A stretch of DNA of 64,000 bases from Alcaligenes faecalis (GTDB lineage Bacteria; Pseudomonadota; Gammaproteobacteria; Burkholderiales; Burkholderiaceae_B): contig NZ_CP031012.1 of the NCBI RefSeq assembly GCF_009497775.1, positions 248,001 to 312,000 on the forward strand, written 5' to 3'. Numbering within the stretch: position 1 is the stretch's first letter; every line of letters begins with the position of its first letter. Below, piece by piece: positions 37,477 through 49,973 of the stretch. Made by a program: the position numbers and the translations under genes. The notes below the pieces were generated by a model. It ran no database searches, was not told where the DNA came from, and worked only from the letters and a program-made list of their open reading frames with translations.

Positions 37477-38139
37477 ATGTCCGACTCAGTTCGTATCAAG
37501 TGGTTTGAGCGGCCTAGCGCCTATGAACCCATCTGGCAGGCAATGCGCGACTTCACCGAGCAGCGCGGGCCAGAGACTCCTGATGAAATCTGGCTTGTCG
37601 AGCACACACCTGTCTACACTCAAGGACAGGCCGGCAAGCCGGAACATCTGCTTAATCCCGGTGGCATCCCCGTGGTGCAAACCGACAGGGGCGGGCAGAT
37701 TACCTACCACGGCCCTGGGCAGTTGATGGTGTACTGCCTGTTTGATCTGCGCCGGGTAGGGTTATACGTCAAAGAATACGTGCGCCTGCTGGAAGAGGCG
37801 GTGATTGCCTGTCTGACGCATTTTGGCGTTGAGGGCGCTTGCTGCAAGCCGGGAGCGCCGGGCGTGTACGTGCCGCAAGGGGCGACAAACCAGGAGCTGG
37901 CCAAGATTTCCGCACTGGGTATCAAGATTCGCAATGGCCGCTCTTACCATGGCCTGGCCTTGAATATAGGCATGGATCTAAGCCCGTTTAGCGGCATCAA
38001 TCCCTGTGGCTATGAAGGACTGCAAACGACGGACATGTGCTCGCAAGGCATTAACGTCTCTATGGACGAAGCCGCGCAGTATCTATGCACGTATTTAAGT
38101 CAAGCACTGGCCCAACGTAGCCAGCTTGTTAGCGCCTGA
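37477..38139 (+). CDS. lipB: Octanoyltransferase LipB
   Basis: Transfers octanoyl groups from acyl carrier protein to lipoyl domains. The catalytic cysteine is in NPCGYEG and the lysine in [14 protein letters not shown]. The segment [17 protein letters not shown] is the family signature. The 220 residues are complete. Usually lipA follows directly; here an enoyl-CoA hydratase gene on the opposite strand separates them. Confidence 0.95.
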   Translation: MSDSVRIKWFERPSAYEPIWQAMRDFTEQRGPETPDEIWLVEHTPVYTQGQAGKPEHLLNPGGIPVVQTDRGGQITYHGPGQLMVYCLFDLRRVGLYVKEYVRLLEEAVIACLTHFGVEGACCKPGAPGVYVPQGATNQELAKISALGIKIRNGRSYHGLALNIGMDLSPFSGINPCGYEGLQTTDMCSQGINVSMDEAAQYLCTYLSQALAQRSQLVSA

Positions 38140-38223
38140 GTGGCTGGTCTGGGGATTTATTGAGCACCGCATAACGCGATGCCCAGTCTCAAATATCGTT
38201 ATTGATCAGGACGACGCGCCGTT

Positions 38224-39015
38224 TTAGGTTCCGCTCCATTGCGGCGCGCGTTTTTCGATAAAGGCGTCAATGCCTTCGCAGGCATCATGGCTCATCATAT
38301 TGTCAGCCATGACCTGGCCGGCGTAGTCGTAGGCTTGTTCAATAGCCAGGCTGCGCTGGCGGTAGAACATGGCCTTGCCTGCACGGACGGCAACCGGACT
38401 CTTGGCCATGATGCTGTCGGCCAGTTTCTGTACGGTTTGATCCAGCTGGTCTTCGGCTACGGCGTAATTGATCAGCCCCAACTCTTGAGCACGTTGGGCG
38501 CTGATGAATTCGCCCGTCATCAACATTTCCATGGCGGCTTTGGGCGGCACGCAGCGCGACAGCGCAACAGCGGGGGTGGAGCAGAACAGGCCAACGTTAA
38601 TGCCTGAAACCGCAAAGCGAGTGGACTCGGTGGCTACAGCCATATCGCAGGTAGCAACCAGCTGACAGCCCGCTGCGGTGGCCAACCCTTGCACGCGAGC
38701 AATCACCGGCACGGGCAAGGCCAGCACACCTTGCATGACGCGACTGCAGCGGCTGAACAGATCCCGGTAGTAGTCGTGCTCGGGCTTGGAGCGCATCTGT
38801 TTCAGATCGTGCCCGGCACAAAAGGCCTTGCCTTCCGCCTGGATAATGACGCACTGCAAGCTGGGGTCCTGGGCCAGCTTGTCCAGAATGTGTTGTAAAG
38901 AGTCCAACACTTCTTCAGACAGCGCGTTGTACTTGGCGGGCCGGTTCAAGGTGATGCGGGCCAGTCCCTGATGCTGTTCCAGCAGGACGGGATCGGCGGG
39001 GTGCTCTTGTGACAT
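38224..39015 (-). CDS. Enoyl-CoA hydratase/isomerase family protein
   Basis: Crotonase-fold enzyme of 263 residues that probably hydrates an unsaturated acyl-CoA. The oxyanion-hole segments are AFCAGHDLKQM and ATAAGCQLVATCDMA. Crotonase glutamates are not in the usual places: the second loop reads GLFCSTPAVALSR rather than a GxxPGxGGTQ-type sequence. It resembles the ECHDC3-like group, whose substrate is uncertain. The ATG at 39015 was chosen by homology to MSQEHPADP-like starts. The gene is inserted in reverse between lipB and lipA. Confidence 0.88.
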   Translation of the reverse strand: MSQEHPADPVLLEQHQGLARITLNRPAKYNALSEEVLDSLQHILDKLAQDPSLQCVIIQAEGKAFCAGHDLKQMRSKPEHDYYRDLFSRCSRVMQGVLALPVPVIARVQGLATAAGCQLVATCDMAVATESTRFAVSGINVGLFCSTPAVALSRCVPPKAAMEMLMTGEFISAQRAQELGLINYAVAEDQLDQTVQKLADSIMAKSPVAVRAGKAMFYRQRSLAIEQAYDYAGQVMADNMMSHDACEGIDAFIEKRAPQWSGT

Positions 39016-39080
39016 GTAAGTCTCCGTACTTATAGTATGTGCAGGTTTTATTTTCGGGTGTTGCTGCATCGTTAAGTCGA

Positions 39081-39095
39081 CCTCTATATTAGAGG
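39081..39095. repeat. A/T-centred palindrome CCTCTA-TAT-TAGAGG
   Basis: A 15-bp inverted repeat lies between the divergent enoyl-CoA hydratase and lipA genes. It resembles the three CTCTATATAGAG-type palindromes at 41.67-41.76 kb and may be a shared binding site or a repeat family. Confidence 0.5.
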
Positions 39096-39214
39096 GGTCT
39101 GGTACAAACTATCGCCCTTGTTCTAGGCGCTTGTAAAGCGAAGGGGCTACAATTGGCCACTGCGCCCATCGTTTAGTGATGCTGCCCGCACGCTGTTTTT
39201 CTATTTAGACGCCT

Positions 39215-40219
39215 ATGACCACCCCTACAGATACGTCCGTCGATTCCAAACCTACTGTGCGCCCTCGCGTTGTCGAATACGACGCAACGCAAAAGCAGAA
39301 GGCCGAGGCCAAGACCTCGCGCATTCCTATTAAGGTCGTGCAGGCAGAGCGTTTGAAAAAGCCTGATTGGATTCGGGTGAAGGCGGCTGCACCGAACTCC
39401 CGTTTCTACGAGATCAAGGAAACACTGCGCGAGCACAAGCTGTTCTCGGTGTGTGAAGAAGCTTCCTGTCCCAATATCGGGGAGTGTTTTGGCAAGGGCA
39501 CGGCCACCTTCATGATCATGGGTGACAAGTGCACACGTCGTTGCCCATTCTGTGATGTGGGCCACGGTCGTCCCGATCCGCTGGACGAGAACGAGCCCGC
39601 CAACCTGGCCAAAGCCATTGGTGCCATGAAGTTGTCCTACGTGGTGATTACCTCCGTAGACCGTGACGACTTGCGTGATGGTGGCGCTGCCCACTTTGTG
39701 GAATGTATTCGTCAGGTGCGTGAGCATTCGCCCACCACCACGATTGAAGTGCTGGTGCCGGACTTCCGCGCACGTCTGGACCGTGCCTTGGGCATTCTGA
39801 ATGCCTGCCCTCCTGATGTGATGAACCACAACCTGGAAACGGTACCTCGCTTGTACAAGCAAGCGCGTCCCGGTTCGGATTACCACCACTCCTTGAAACT
39901 GCTGCAAGAGTTCAAGAAGCTGCATCCCAACATTCCAACCAAATCCGGTTTGATGGTTGGTCTGGGTGAAACCAACGAAGAGATTCTGGAAGTGATGCGC
40001 GATATGCGTGCTCACGATATTGATATGCTGACCATTGGCCAGTATCTGCAACCATCAGGCCACCACTTGCCCGTGATGCGTTACGTGACACCTGATGAGT
40101 TTCTGATGTTTGAACGCGAAGCCTATGCAATGGGCTTTACCCATGCCGCTGTTGGTGCCATGGTGCGTTCGTCCTATCACGCAGATCAGCAGGCACACGC
40201 TGCAGGCGTGCAACCTTAA
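39215..40219 (+). CDS. lipA: Lipoyl synthase
   Basis: Radical SAM enzyme that inserts two sulfurs into octanoyl groups. The auxiliary cluster motif [12 protein letters not shown] and the radical SAM motif CTRRCPFC (Cx3Cx2C) are both intact. The C-terminal serine of the auxiliary cluster is expected in [13 protein letters not shown]. The 334-residue product is complete, and a terminator follows about 45 bp later. It has its own promoter region because the reverse-oriented hydratase gene separates it from lipB. Confidence 0.97.
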   Translation: MTTPTDTSVDSKPTVRPRVVEYDATQKQKAEAKTSRIPIKVVQAERLKKPDWIRVKAAAPNSRFYEIKETLREHKLFSVCEEASCPNIGECFGKGTATFMIMGDKCTRRCPFCDVGHGRPDPLDENEPANLAKAIGAMKLSYVVITSVDRDDLRDGGAAHFVECIRQVREHSPTTTIEVLVPDFRARLDRALGILNACPPDVMNHNLETVPRLYKQARPGSDYHHSLKLLQEFKKLHPNIPTKSGLMVGLGETNEEILEVMRDMRAHDIDMLTIGQYLQPSGHHLPVMRYVTPDEFLMFEREAYAMGFTHAAVGAMVRSSYHADQQAHAAGVQP

Positions 40220-40263
40220 GGATAAGAGAACGGGTCTTCGTAAGACTTGGCTTTTATGTGAAG

Positions 40264-40291
40264 AACCCGGCCTTGGCGCCGGTTTTTTTTT
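40264..40291 (+). terminator. Terminator after lipA
   Basis: The stem CCGGC / GCCGG with a six-base loop is followed by T9 on the plus strand. Confidence 0.85.
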
Positions 40292-40368
40292 ATGCCTGCC
40301 AGGATTTCAGGCGCTGTTGATTCACGCCCGTCTGTTTTGGCTTCAGGTTCCAGAGCGGGTGGAAAACC

Positions 40369-40390
40369 AAAGAGCCTTTAACGGCTCTTT
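40369..40390 (-). terminator. Terminator-like hairpin after the 117-residue unknown gene
   Basis: AAAGAGCC / GGCTCTTT is a perfect 8-bp stem with a six-base loop. On the minus strand it is followed by a T-rich stretch (TTTGGTTTT), about 30 bp past the stop of the upstream gene. Confidence 0.6.
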
Positions 40391-40419
40391 GATCATGCCA
40401 TCAATGGCAACTGGGTGGT

Positions 40420-40773
40420 TTACTTGGATGGTGGGCTTTTCACCGCATCATTCTGAGCCAGGGCCTTGGCAGACAGGCTCTCTATATAAGGTTCTAGCAC
40501 TTCGTCGTAATCTTCGACGCCCAAATACCAGGCTGTCAGGCCTTTGCTGTCTTGCTTGAGATCAGTCCAGCAGAATAAAGAGCGGTCAAAAGAGTCCTTG
40601 ATGGTCTCGTTCACAAACTTGAATAACTCGTCCAGCAAGGGCAGGCTGCTTGAGGGGACGGCAAATGGCGTTTCCCCCTGAAATTGCCAGGCGTATTGTT
40701 CGAGCAGTTCGTTCGACCAAAGAGCATGTTGTTCTTGAGAGCTTAATTCTGGATTGGCAGGGCTTAAAGGCAT
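40420..40773 (-). CDS. Hypothetical protein, 117 residues
   Basis: I do not recognise this protein. It is acidic, soluble, with no signal peptide or membrane segment. Aromatic-rich segments include ALWSNELLEQYAWQFQ, LDELFKFVNETIKD and GLTAWYLGVEDYDEVLEPY. It lies about 30 bp downstream of ung on the same strand and is followed by a hairpin, so it may be co-transcribed with ung. Coding bias agrees with its neighbours and supports a real gene. Confidence 0.65.
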   Translation of the reverse strand: MPLSPANPELSSQEQHALWSNELLEQYAWQFQGETPFAVPSSSLPLLDELFKFVNETIKDSFDRSLFCWTDLKQDSKGLTAWYLGVEDYDEVLEPYIESLSAKALAQNDAVKSPPSK

Positions 40774-40803
40774 GGTTCTGGATCAGGTAAGGGTAACGGA
40801 TGG

Positions 40804-41598
40804 TCAAGCGCCAGTGGCAAACCATTGTATGGGGGCGGCGCCTTGCCCTTTGAGCCACTCATTGGCTTGCTGGAAATGACCGCAACCAATAAAAGGCACA
40901 GGGGGGCGGCGCGCAGCCAAGGGGGAAGGGTGATTGGCCTTCAAAATCAGATAGGGCTGCTGGGAGTGCTGCTGAATCAAAGCCTCTTTGGCCTGGGCAT
41001 GAGTACCCCACAACATATAAACAATAGGACGCGTACTTTGCTGAGCCAGATTCATCAGCAGGGAGTCAGTAATCTGCTCCCAGCCTTTCTTGGCGTGAGA
41101 GGCAGGCAAACCGTCTTCTACTGTTAGCGATGTATTCAATAGCAAGACACCTTGTCGGCCCCAGTTGCTCAGATCATGGCTGTTTGGCAAAGCGGTGTCG
41201 GGATATTCCAGCTCCAGCTCTTTAAAGATATTGCGCAGACTGGGTGGAGCCGGGCAGGTGTCAGGCACTGAAAATGACAGGCCCTGTGCCTGATTGGGAC
41301 CGTGATAAGGATCCTGGCCCAGAATCACTACGCTGACTTTCTGCAATGGCAGCAGTTCCAGCGCGCGGAAAGGGGCGACCGGGTAAATAGAGGCACCATC
41401 CTGGCACTCCTTATCCAACCATTTGGCCAGAGTTGCCAATATGTCTTGCAGCTCCGGGCGATCCAAGGTTGCACGCCAGTCGCTGGGAAGGCGGGCAGCT
41501 TGAGTCAGGATGTTCTCGGTCAGGAGATTGCCGGAGAGTATTTCTTCACCAATCAGGCTGAGCTGTGCCGCAGGGGCTTGAGAAGATGAGCGGGCCAT
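40804..41598 (-). CDS. ung: Uracil-DNA glycosylase (family 1)
   Basis: Excises uracil from DNA. The catalytic GQDPYHGPNQAQGLSFSVP motif (general-base aspartate) and the minor-groove loop NHPSPLAARR are intact. The 264-residue product is longer than E. coli Ung because of an N-terminal extension of about 30 residues. The start at 41598 (MARSSSQ) or three codons upstream is uncertain. The region upstream contains the palindromes and microsatellite described separately. Confidence 0.95.
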   Translation of the reverse strand: MARSSSQAPAAQLSLIGEEILSGNLLTENILTQAARLPSDWRATLDRPELQDILATLAKWLDKECQDGASIYPVAPFRALELLPLQKVSVVILGQDPYHGPNQAQGLSFSVPDTCPAPPSLRNIFKELELEYPDTALPNSHDLSNWGRQGVLLLNTSLTVEDGLPASHAKKGWEQITDSLLMNLAQQSTRPIVYMLWGTHAQAKEALIQQHSQQPYLILKANHPSPLAARRPPVPFIGCGHFQQANEWLKGQGAAPIQWFATGA

Positions 41599-41673
41599 AG
41601 TCTGCATACAGAGTTATTTGTCCGCCTATTGTAATAGGGGAGAGGTCGCCTACCTATCTGCCTGGATGGGGTG

Positions 41674-41763
41674 TCTCTATATAGAGAGGGGCTTGTCGGT
41701 CAAAAGTAGGGCGATTGGTATTCCTCTATATATAAAGGCATGACTGGCTCTCTATATATAGAG
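41674..41763. repeat. Three A/T-centred palindromes (CTCTATATAGAG type)
   Basis: Perfect inverted repeats TCTCTATATAGAGA (41674-41687) and CTCTATATATAGAG (41750-41763) flank an imperfect copy, CCTCTATATATAAAGG (41723-41738). They lie 75-165 bp upstream of ung. The spacing between centres is about 50 and 26 bp. They resemble the palindrome before lipA. Function unknown. Confidence 0.75.
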
Positions 41764-41852
41764 TGTTGTAGACCAGGTTCTAGATTAGCGGCCCATGGTG
41801 ATAGCCGAGTCTTTGTTCAGCCTTCCCCAGGATCGCAACTGCATTCTTATCT

Positions 41853-41920
<68 letters not shown>

Positions 41921-42354
41921 GAAAACACTTTTGGGGCGGGAGTTCAGTGAGAAACAAGAGAATCGATGCTGAGCCGGGGAGGAAAAGCCCGGAATCGACC
42001 CGTTCTGCGATGGGGTATTCTGGCGTTTCACCTGCCAGTTCTGGTGTCCCTCCAGCTATGAACGAGATATGGCTATTTCGGTATCATTTGGTTTCATTTT
42101 GGATTTCTTATATATAACAATGAGCTAAGTTGAAAATCACTGTAAACCATCTCTTTTACATGAAATATTCAGGTAAAAAACTTGCCAAGTCGAAAATCAT
42201 CGTGCTATAGTTCTTTTCTCGCTGCAGCACACACAGGGTTTTCCCTGAAGCGCGACAGAGAGTAGTTAGACAAGTTTCACCGCCTTGGCCAAGAGGCCCG
42301 CACCGAAGCTTGAATGACTGAGTCAGGTAACTGACACGGCGTAAAACCCGGAGC
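41921..42354. other. Gene-free upstream region of the rRNA operon
   Basis: No gene is visible. A promoter-like pair, TTGCCA (42182-42187) and TATAGT (42206-42211) with an 18-bp spacer, lies in an A/T-rich part. An imperfect direct repeat occurs at about 42126 and 42186 (AAGTTGAAAATCA / AAGTCGAAAATCA). The A/T-rich stretch may act as an UP element or extra promoter for rRNA transcription. Confidence 0.5.
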
Positions 42355-42383
42355 TTGACAAATCAGAAAATTCTGTGTTAAAG
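42355..42383 (+). promoter_or_regulatory. rRNA operon promoter P1
   Basis: A consensus -35 TTGACA (42355-42360) and a -10-like TTAAAG (42378-42383) are separated by 17 bp, about 500 bp before 16S. Confidence 0.65.
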
Positions 42384-42589
42384 TTCTAGGTTCTGCTCCA
42401 GAGAACGCAACGTTAAGTTTTTAAGCGGTTTCGAAGGTTGAAACGGATTTGAAAATTTACCCTTGTTTGTGAAGTTGGATGGTTAGCCTCACGGTTGATT
42501 GTTCATCAGGTAGTTCGGAACGAAAGTTCTGGTTTAAGCGGGACGAGTTAGACAGTTTTAAAACTTTCTAACTTCTTCAAAAAAAACGC

Positions 42590-42618
42590 TTGACACACTG
42601 CCTGATCTGCTTCATAAT
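42590..42618 (+). promoter_or_regulatory. rRNA operon promoter P2
   Basis: A consensus -35 TTGACA (42590-42595) and -10 CATAAT (42613-42618) have the ideal 17-bp spacer, with an A-run just upstream. It lies about 280 bp before 16S and is the best promoter candidate in the leader. Confidence 0.8.
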
Positions 42619-42709
42619 CTCGTTTCTCTGCTGCTAACACAGCAAGGCACGAAGCGCCAAGCGCGACGAGCCAGCCGGGTTAGTCAGTAGAACGACAGGC
42701 AACTGTCAT

Positions 42710-42721
42710 TGCTCTTTAACA
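42710..42721 (+). promoter_or_regulatory. rRNA antitermination boxA (16S leader)
   Basis: TGCTCTTTAACA matches the rRNA boxA consensus bound by NusB/NusE. The same 12 bases recur before 23S at 44833-44844. Confidence 0.9.
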
Positions 42722-42895
42722 ATTAACAGCCGATAAGTGTGGGCGCTTGGAATGAGCGAGTCGAACCCTTCGGGGATCGCCACAAGTTTGTATCAAGTGC
42801 TCACAAACGAAAGATGAAGAATTACCTTGTGTAACTCTGAATTTTTCTTTGAGACACAATCGGTCTCGTCGCAAGACGGGACAACCACAGAGATT

Positions 42896-44433
<1,538 letters not shown>

Positions 44434-44525
44434 AGAGCGAATGGCTCGCAAAGCGAAAGCGTCCACACTTATTGGCTGTTAGTTAATGTCATGACCATTG
44501 AAGGTATCGCCCACTGGTGATAGAT

Positions 44526-44602
44526 GGGTCAGTAGCTCAGTCGGTTAGAGCACCGTCTTGATAAGGCGGGGGTCGTTGGTTCGATTCCAACTTGACCCAC
44601 CA
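44526..44602 (+). tRNA. ileT: tRNA-Ile (GAT)
   Basis: A 77-base cloverleaf with acceptor GGGTCAG / TTGACCC, anticodon loop TTGATAA (GAT), T-arm GGTTCGATTCC, and encoded CCA. It is in the standard position in the 16S-23S spacer. Confidence 0.97.
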
Positions 44603-44613
44603 ACGATTACCTC

Positions 44614-44689
44614 GGGGGATTAGCTCAGCTGGGAGAGCACCTGCTTTGCAAGCAGGGGGTCGTCGGTTCGATCCCGTCATCCTCCACCA
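44614..44689 (+). tRNA. alaT: tRNA-Ala (TGC)
   Basis: A 76-base cloverleaf with acceptor GGGGGAT / ATCCTCC, anticodon loop TTTGCAA (TGC), T-arm GGTTCGATCCC, and encoded CCA. It follows tRNA-Ile by 11 bp. Confidence 0.97.
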
Positions 44690-45065
44690 CCGCTTTTGTG
44701 GTTGGTTGTCGATACAGCAAGGTTCATGACAGAGTATAGGGCACAGGACAACAGCGGTTGACCTGGCGCTAGATTCAACGAAGAGTGTTCTTTTTAAAGA
44801 ATACTGCTCGTTGGGTTATGCAACCCACGAATTGCTCTTTAACAATTAGGAAGAAGCACAACGAAGGTGTGTTGTCTAATAAACGCAAAGCGAATTTCGC
44901 CTTGTGATGACAATACACGGGTTGTGATTGCAACAGAACAAATTATGTTCAACGAAAGTTCTCAAAAATATAGACGTTGTCTGATCTTCGGATTGGATGA
45001 CAGCTAAGGATTGATGAACGGCAACAACGTATACTCATATTCCTATAACAGCATCAAGCGTTATA
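44690..45065 (+). other. Second part of the 16S-23S spacer, with boxA
   Basis: No gene is present. The stretch holds a boxA (TGCTCTTTAACA, 44833-44844) that renews antitermination before 23S, and precursor-processing sequences flanking 23S (ATAGGATCAAGC pairs with GCTTGATCCTAT at the far end). Confidence 0.85.
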
Positions 45066-47950
<2,885 letters not shown>

Positions 47951-48128
47951 ATAACCCTTGAGGTTGTAGTGAGTTAAGTTGTTGACCACAGAACGTAATA
48001 TTGAAGTGCAGCGCAACCCGCGCTCGACACCTTCGTAACCGCTGCTAGCTGATCCGTACTGATCGCTAGCGGTGTGCTTCTTCCAATTGGCTGGGGCGTC
48101 CCTTAAAGACGACTCGGCAACCAGTTAC

Positions 48129-48242
48129 GCTTGACGACCATAGCGAGGTGGTCCCACACCTTCCCATCCCGAACAGGATTGTGAAACGCCTTTGCGCCGA
48201 TGATAGTGGACGGACGTCTGTGAAAGTAGGTCATCGTCAAGC
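48129..48242 (+). rRNA. rrf: 5S ribosomal RNA
   Basis: About 114 bases with terminal helix GCTTGACGACC / GGTCATCGTCAAGC and the conserved loops CCCATCCCGAACAGG and GAAAGTAGGTCATCG. It ends just before the operon terminator. Confidence 0.95.
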
Positions 48243-48253
48243 TCTTATTCCTC

Positions 48254-48290
48254 AAAACCCCCGCAAGCTATCCGCTTGCGGGGGTTTTGT
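48254..48290 (+). terminator. rRNA operon terminator
   Basis: A strong hairpin with perfect stem CCCCCGCAAGC / GCTTGCGGGGG, loop TATCC, and T-rich tail TTTTGTTTTAT directly after 5S. Confidence 0.96.
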
Positions 48291-49108
48291 TTTATGGGTC
48301 GCTAACACACAGGCGACAGGCAAGAGCAGATGCTCGTGATTGCCTGACCCGTGGATCACGCACTTTAGGCGCACCGCCACCCCCCCTGGCTTCTGGATTA
48401 CCTCACCCGGTTTACACTACAGCCATCCCTCCTGGCCCGTTCTGGGCACCGCTTACCTTCCATTCTTTTTTTACTACGCCTATTGGCCCAAACCTATTGA
48501 GTTGGTTATTGCGTACGCTCCCTACACCATGGGATTGATGTTCAATCAGCCATTACTTCTATCTGCAGGGTGGGGGAGTCTTACTATGGGTGTGCCTAGC
48601 GTTAGCTGCTGATGTGCAGCTTGAGGCTGCTTCTTTTATTTATCTTGGCTCCGCCATACTTTAGACGCGGGTTGGCAGCTGGTTGCCACTAGGTGGTGCC
48701 AATGCAGGCTGGAACCTGCGGCTTCATCTAACCGGTGGTTCACTGGCTGTTTGTACTCCAGCCCTGCTCAATTCTTTTTAGCGATGGCATCCAATAGGAC
48801 AAGACCAGATTGGTGTTCGATCTGCTTCTTCTACCTGTACTTCTCCTCTCCTGACCCCTCCCTGAAATTCCTACTCAGTTTCCTTTTTGCTGTTGCAGCT
48901 ATGAGGCCTGAGAAGGCCTATCGCACCGATTCAGAATCGAAGTCGATTTGGAAACGTAGCCGCTTCCAATCAACTCCACCCCTTAATATTCCCTACCTCT
49001 AACATGGTCAAATTTGACCGCTTCTTGCTTGGATTTGTTCCTAAGTCATGCTGAACTAGCAGTTCTGACTGTCTTTTTACCTCCTCTCCAAAACCTCGAT
49101 TTAACTGT
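48291..49108. other. 818-bp region without a convincing gene
   Basis: No gene is recognisable. Short open frames at 48340-48612 and 48751-49002 lack ribosome sites, family features and the coding bias of neighbours. It contains a nested hairpin, CAGGCAA...TTGCCTG enclosing GAGCA/TGCTC (48317-48346). A weak terminator-like hairpin GCAGC/GCTGC followed by TTCTTTTATTT lies at 48616-48640. It may be decayed sequence downstream of the rRNA operon. Confidence 0.5.
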
Positions 49109-49122
49109 TTGACGTGTATCAA
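49109..49122. promoter_or_regulatory. FNR/DNR-like box upstream of the Crp/Fnr-type regulator
   Basis: TTGACGTGTATCAA matches the FNR consensus TTGAT-N4-ATCAA at nine of ten positions, 80 bp before the regulator ATG. It implies oxygen- or NO-linked control or autoregulation. Confidence 0.75.
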
Positions 49123-49202
49123 TCAGGCGCCGAGCTAATCTGAACAAGAGGGAAAGGAGTATGTCAGTCTAGCTATGGTTTTATTTGGCTTATGGAAAAG
49201 AT

Positions 49203-49973
49203 ATGGCGGCTCAAGACTCGGCCTCGCAGGCAAGCAATGAAGATTTGTCGGACTCCAGGCTAGTGCAGGGCGAAGGGCCTGGGCGTTGGAAACGTATACA
49301 GGCTCAGTTGGCTCATCTGCCCATATTCAAGGAGCTACCACCGGAGCAACTGGAGCCTATCGCCCAAGGCACTCAGGAAGTGCACGCCTTGCGTGGGACG
49401 ACGTTATTTCACAGTGGCGACCCTTGTTTGGGCTTTCACATGCTGGTCTATGGTCGGGTGAAGCTGGTATTTGTCTCGTCCACAGGATCCGAGCGCGTTG
49501 TGCGCTTGGTTGGGCCCGGAGAGGGATTCGGTGAGGCGCTGATGTTCATGGGCCGTAATTACATTGTGACGGCTCAGACTTTGGTGGATTCTTTGCTCCT
49601 GCACATCAACAGGGATACCTTGATGGAGCAGTTGGAAAAAGGCAGTGATGTTGCCCGCCTTATGCTGGCTGGTTTAAGCGAGCGGCTTTATCGCCTGATG
49701 GGCGAGCTGGAAGCCTACACGTTGCAAAATGGTGTGCAGCGGCTGGTCAGTTATCTCTTGCAAGAATGGCCAGGTGAAGAGGGGGTTCCCTTCAGGATTG
49801 ATGTAGGCAAGTCCGTGATTGCTTCTCGTCTGAATCTGACCCCGGAGCATTTATCGCGTACCTTGCGTGATTTGATGGACCGGGATCTGATTCGGGTTCA
49901 GCGACGTAATTTTACGATTCTGGACAGTGCGGCTTTGCGGCAATATGGTGCTCTGCCTGATACGCGCGAATAG
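49203..49973 (+). CDS. Crp/Fnr family regulator, DNR-like
   Basis: Transcription regulator of 256 residues with an N-terminal extension of about 30 residues. A cyclic-nucleotide-type sensor domain (LPIFKELPPEQLEPIAQGTQEV to LLLHINRDTLMEQL), a dimer helix, and a C-terminal winged helix (IASRLNLTPEHLSRTLRDLMDRDLIRV) follow. The recognition helix contains E-xx-SR, as in FNR/DNR proteins that read TTGAT half-sites. There is one cysteine, so no FNR-type iron-sulfur cluster; DNR-type heme sensing of NO is likely (inference). It neighbours anaerobic genes that carry matching boxes. ATG 49203 is preferred over an upstream TTG. Confidence 0.88.
   Translation: MAAQDSASQASNEDLSDSRLVQGEGPGRWKRIQAQLAHLPIFKELPPEQLEPIAQGTQEVHALRGTTLFHSGDPCLGFHMLVYGRVKLVFVSSTGSERVVRLVGPGEGFGEALMFMGRNYIVTAQTLVDSLLLHINRDTLMEQLEKGSDVARLMLAGLSERLYRLMGELEAYTLQNGVQRLVSYLLQEWPGEEGVPFRIDVGKSVIASRLNLTPEHLSRTLRDLMDRDLIRVQRRNFTILDSAALRQYGALPDTRE

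Noticed and set aside
48690..48730. A possible tRNA-like T-arm (GCAGG...CCTGC on the minus strand)
   Set aside because: The loop has the wrong length and no matching acceptor or anticodon arm could be found.
48340..49002. Two frames of 90 and 83 codons after the rRNA operon
   Set aside because: No ribosome site, no domain, and a composition unlike neighbouring genes.
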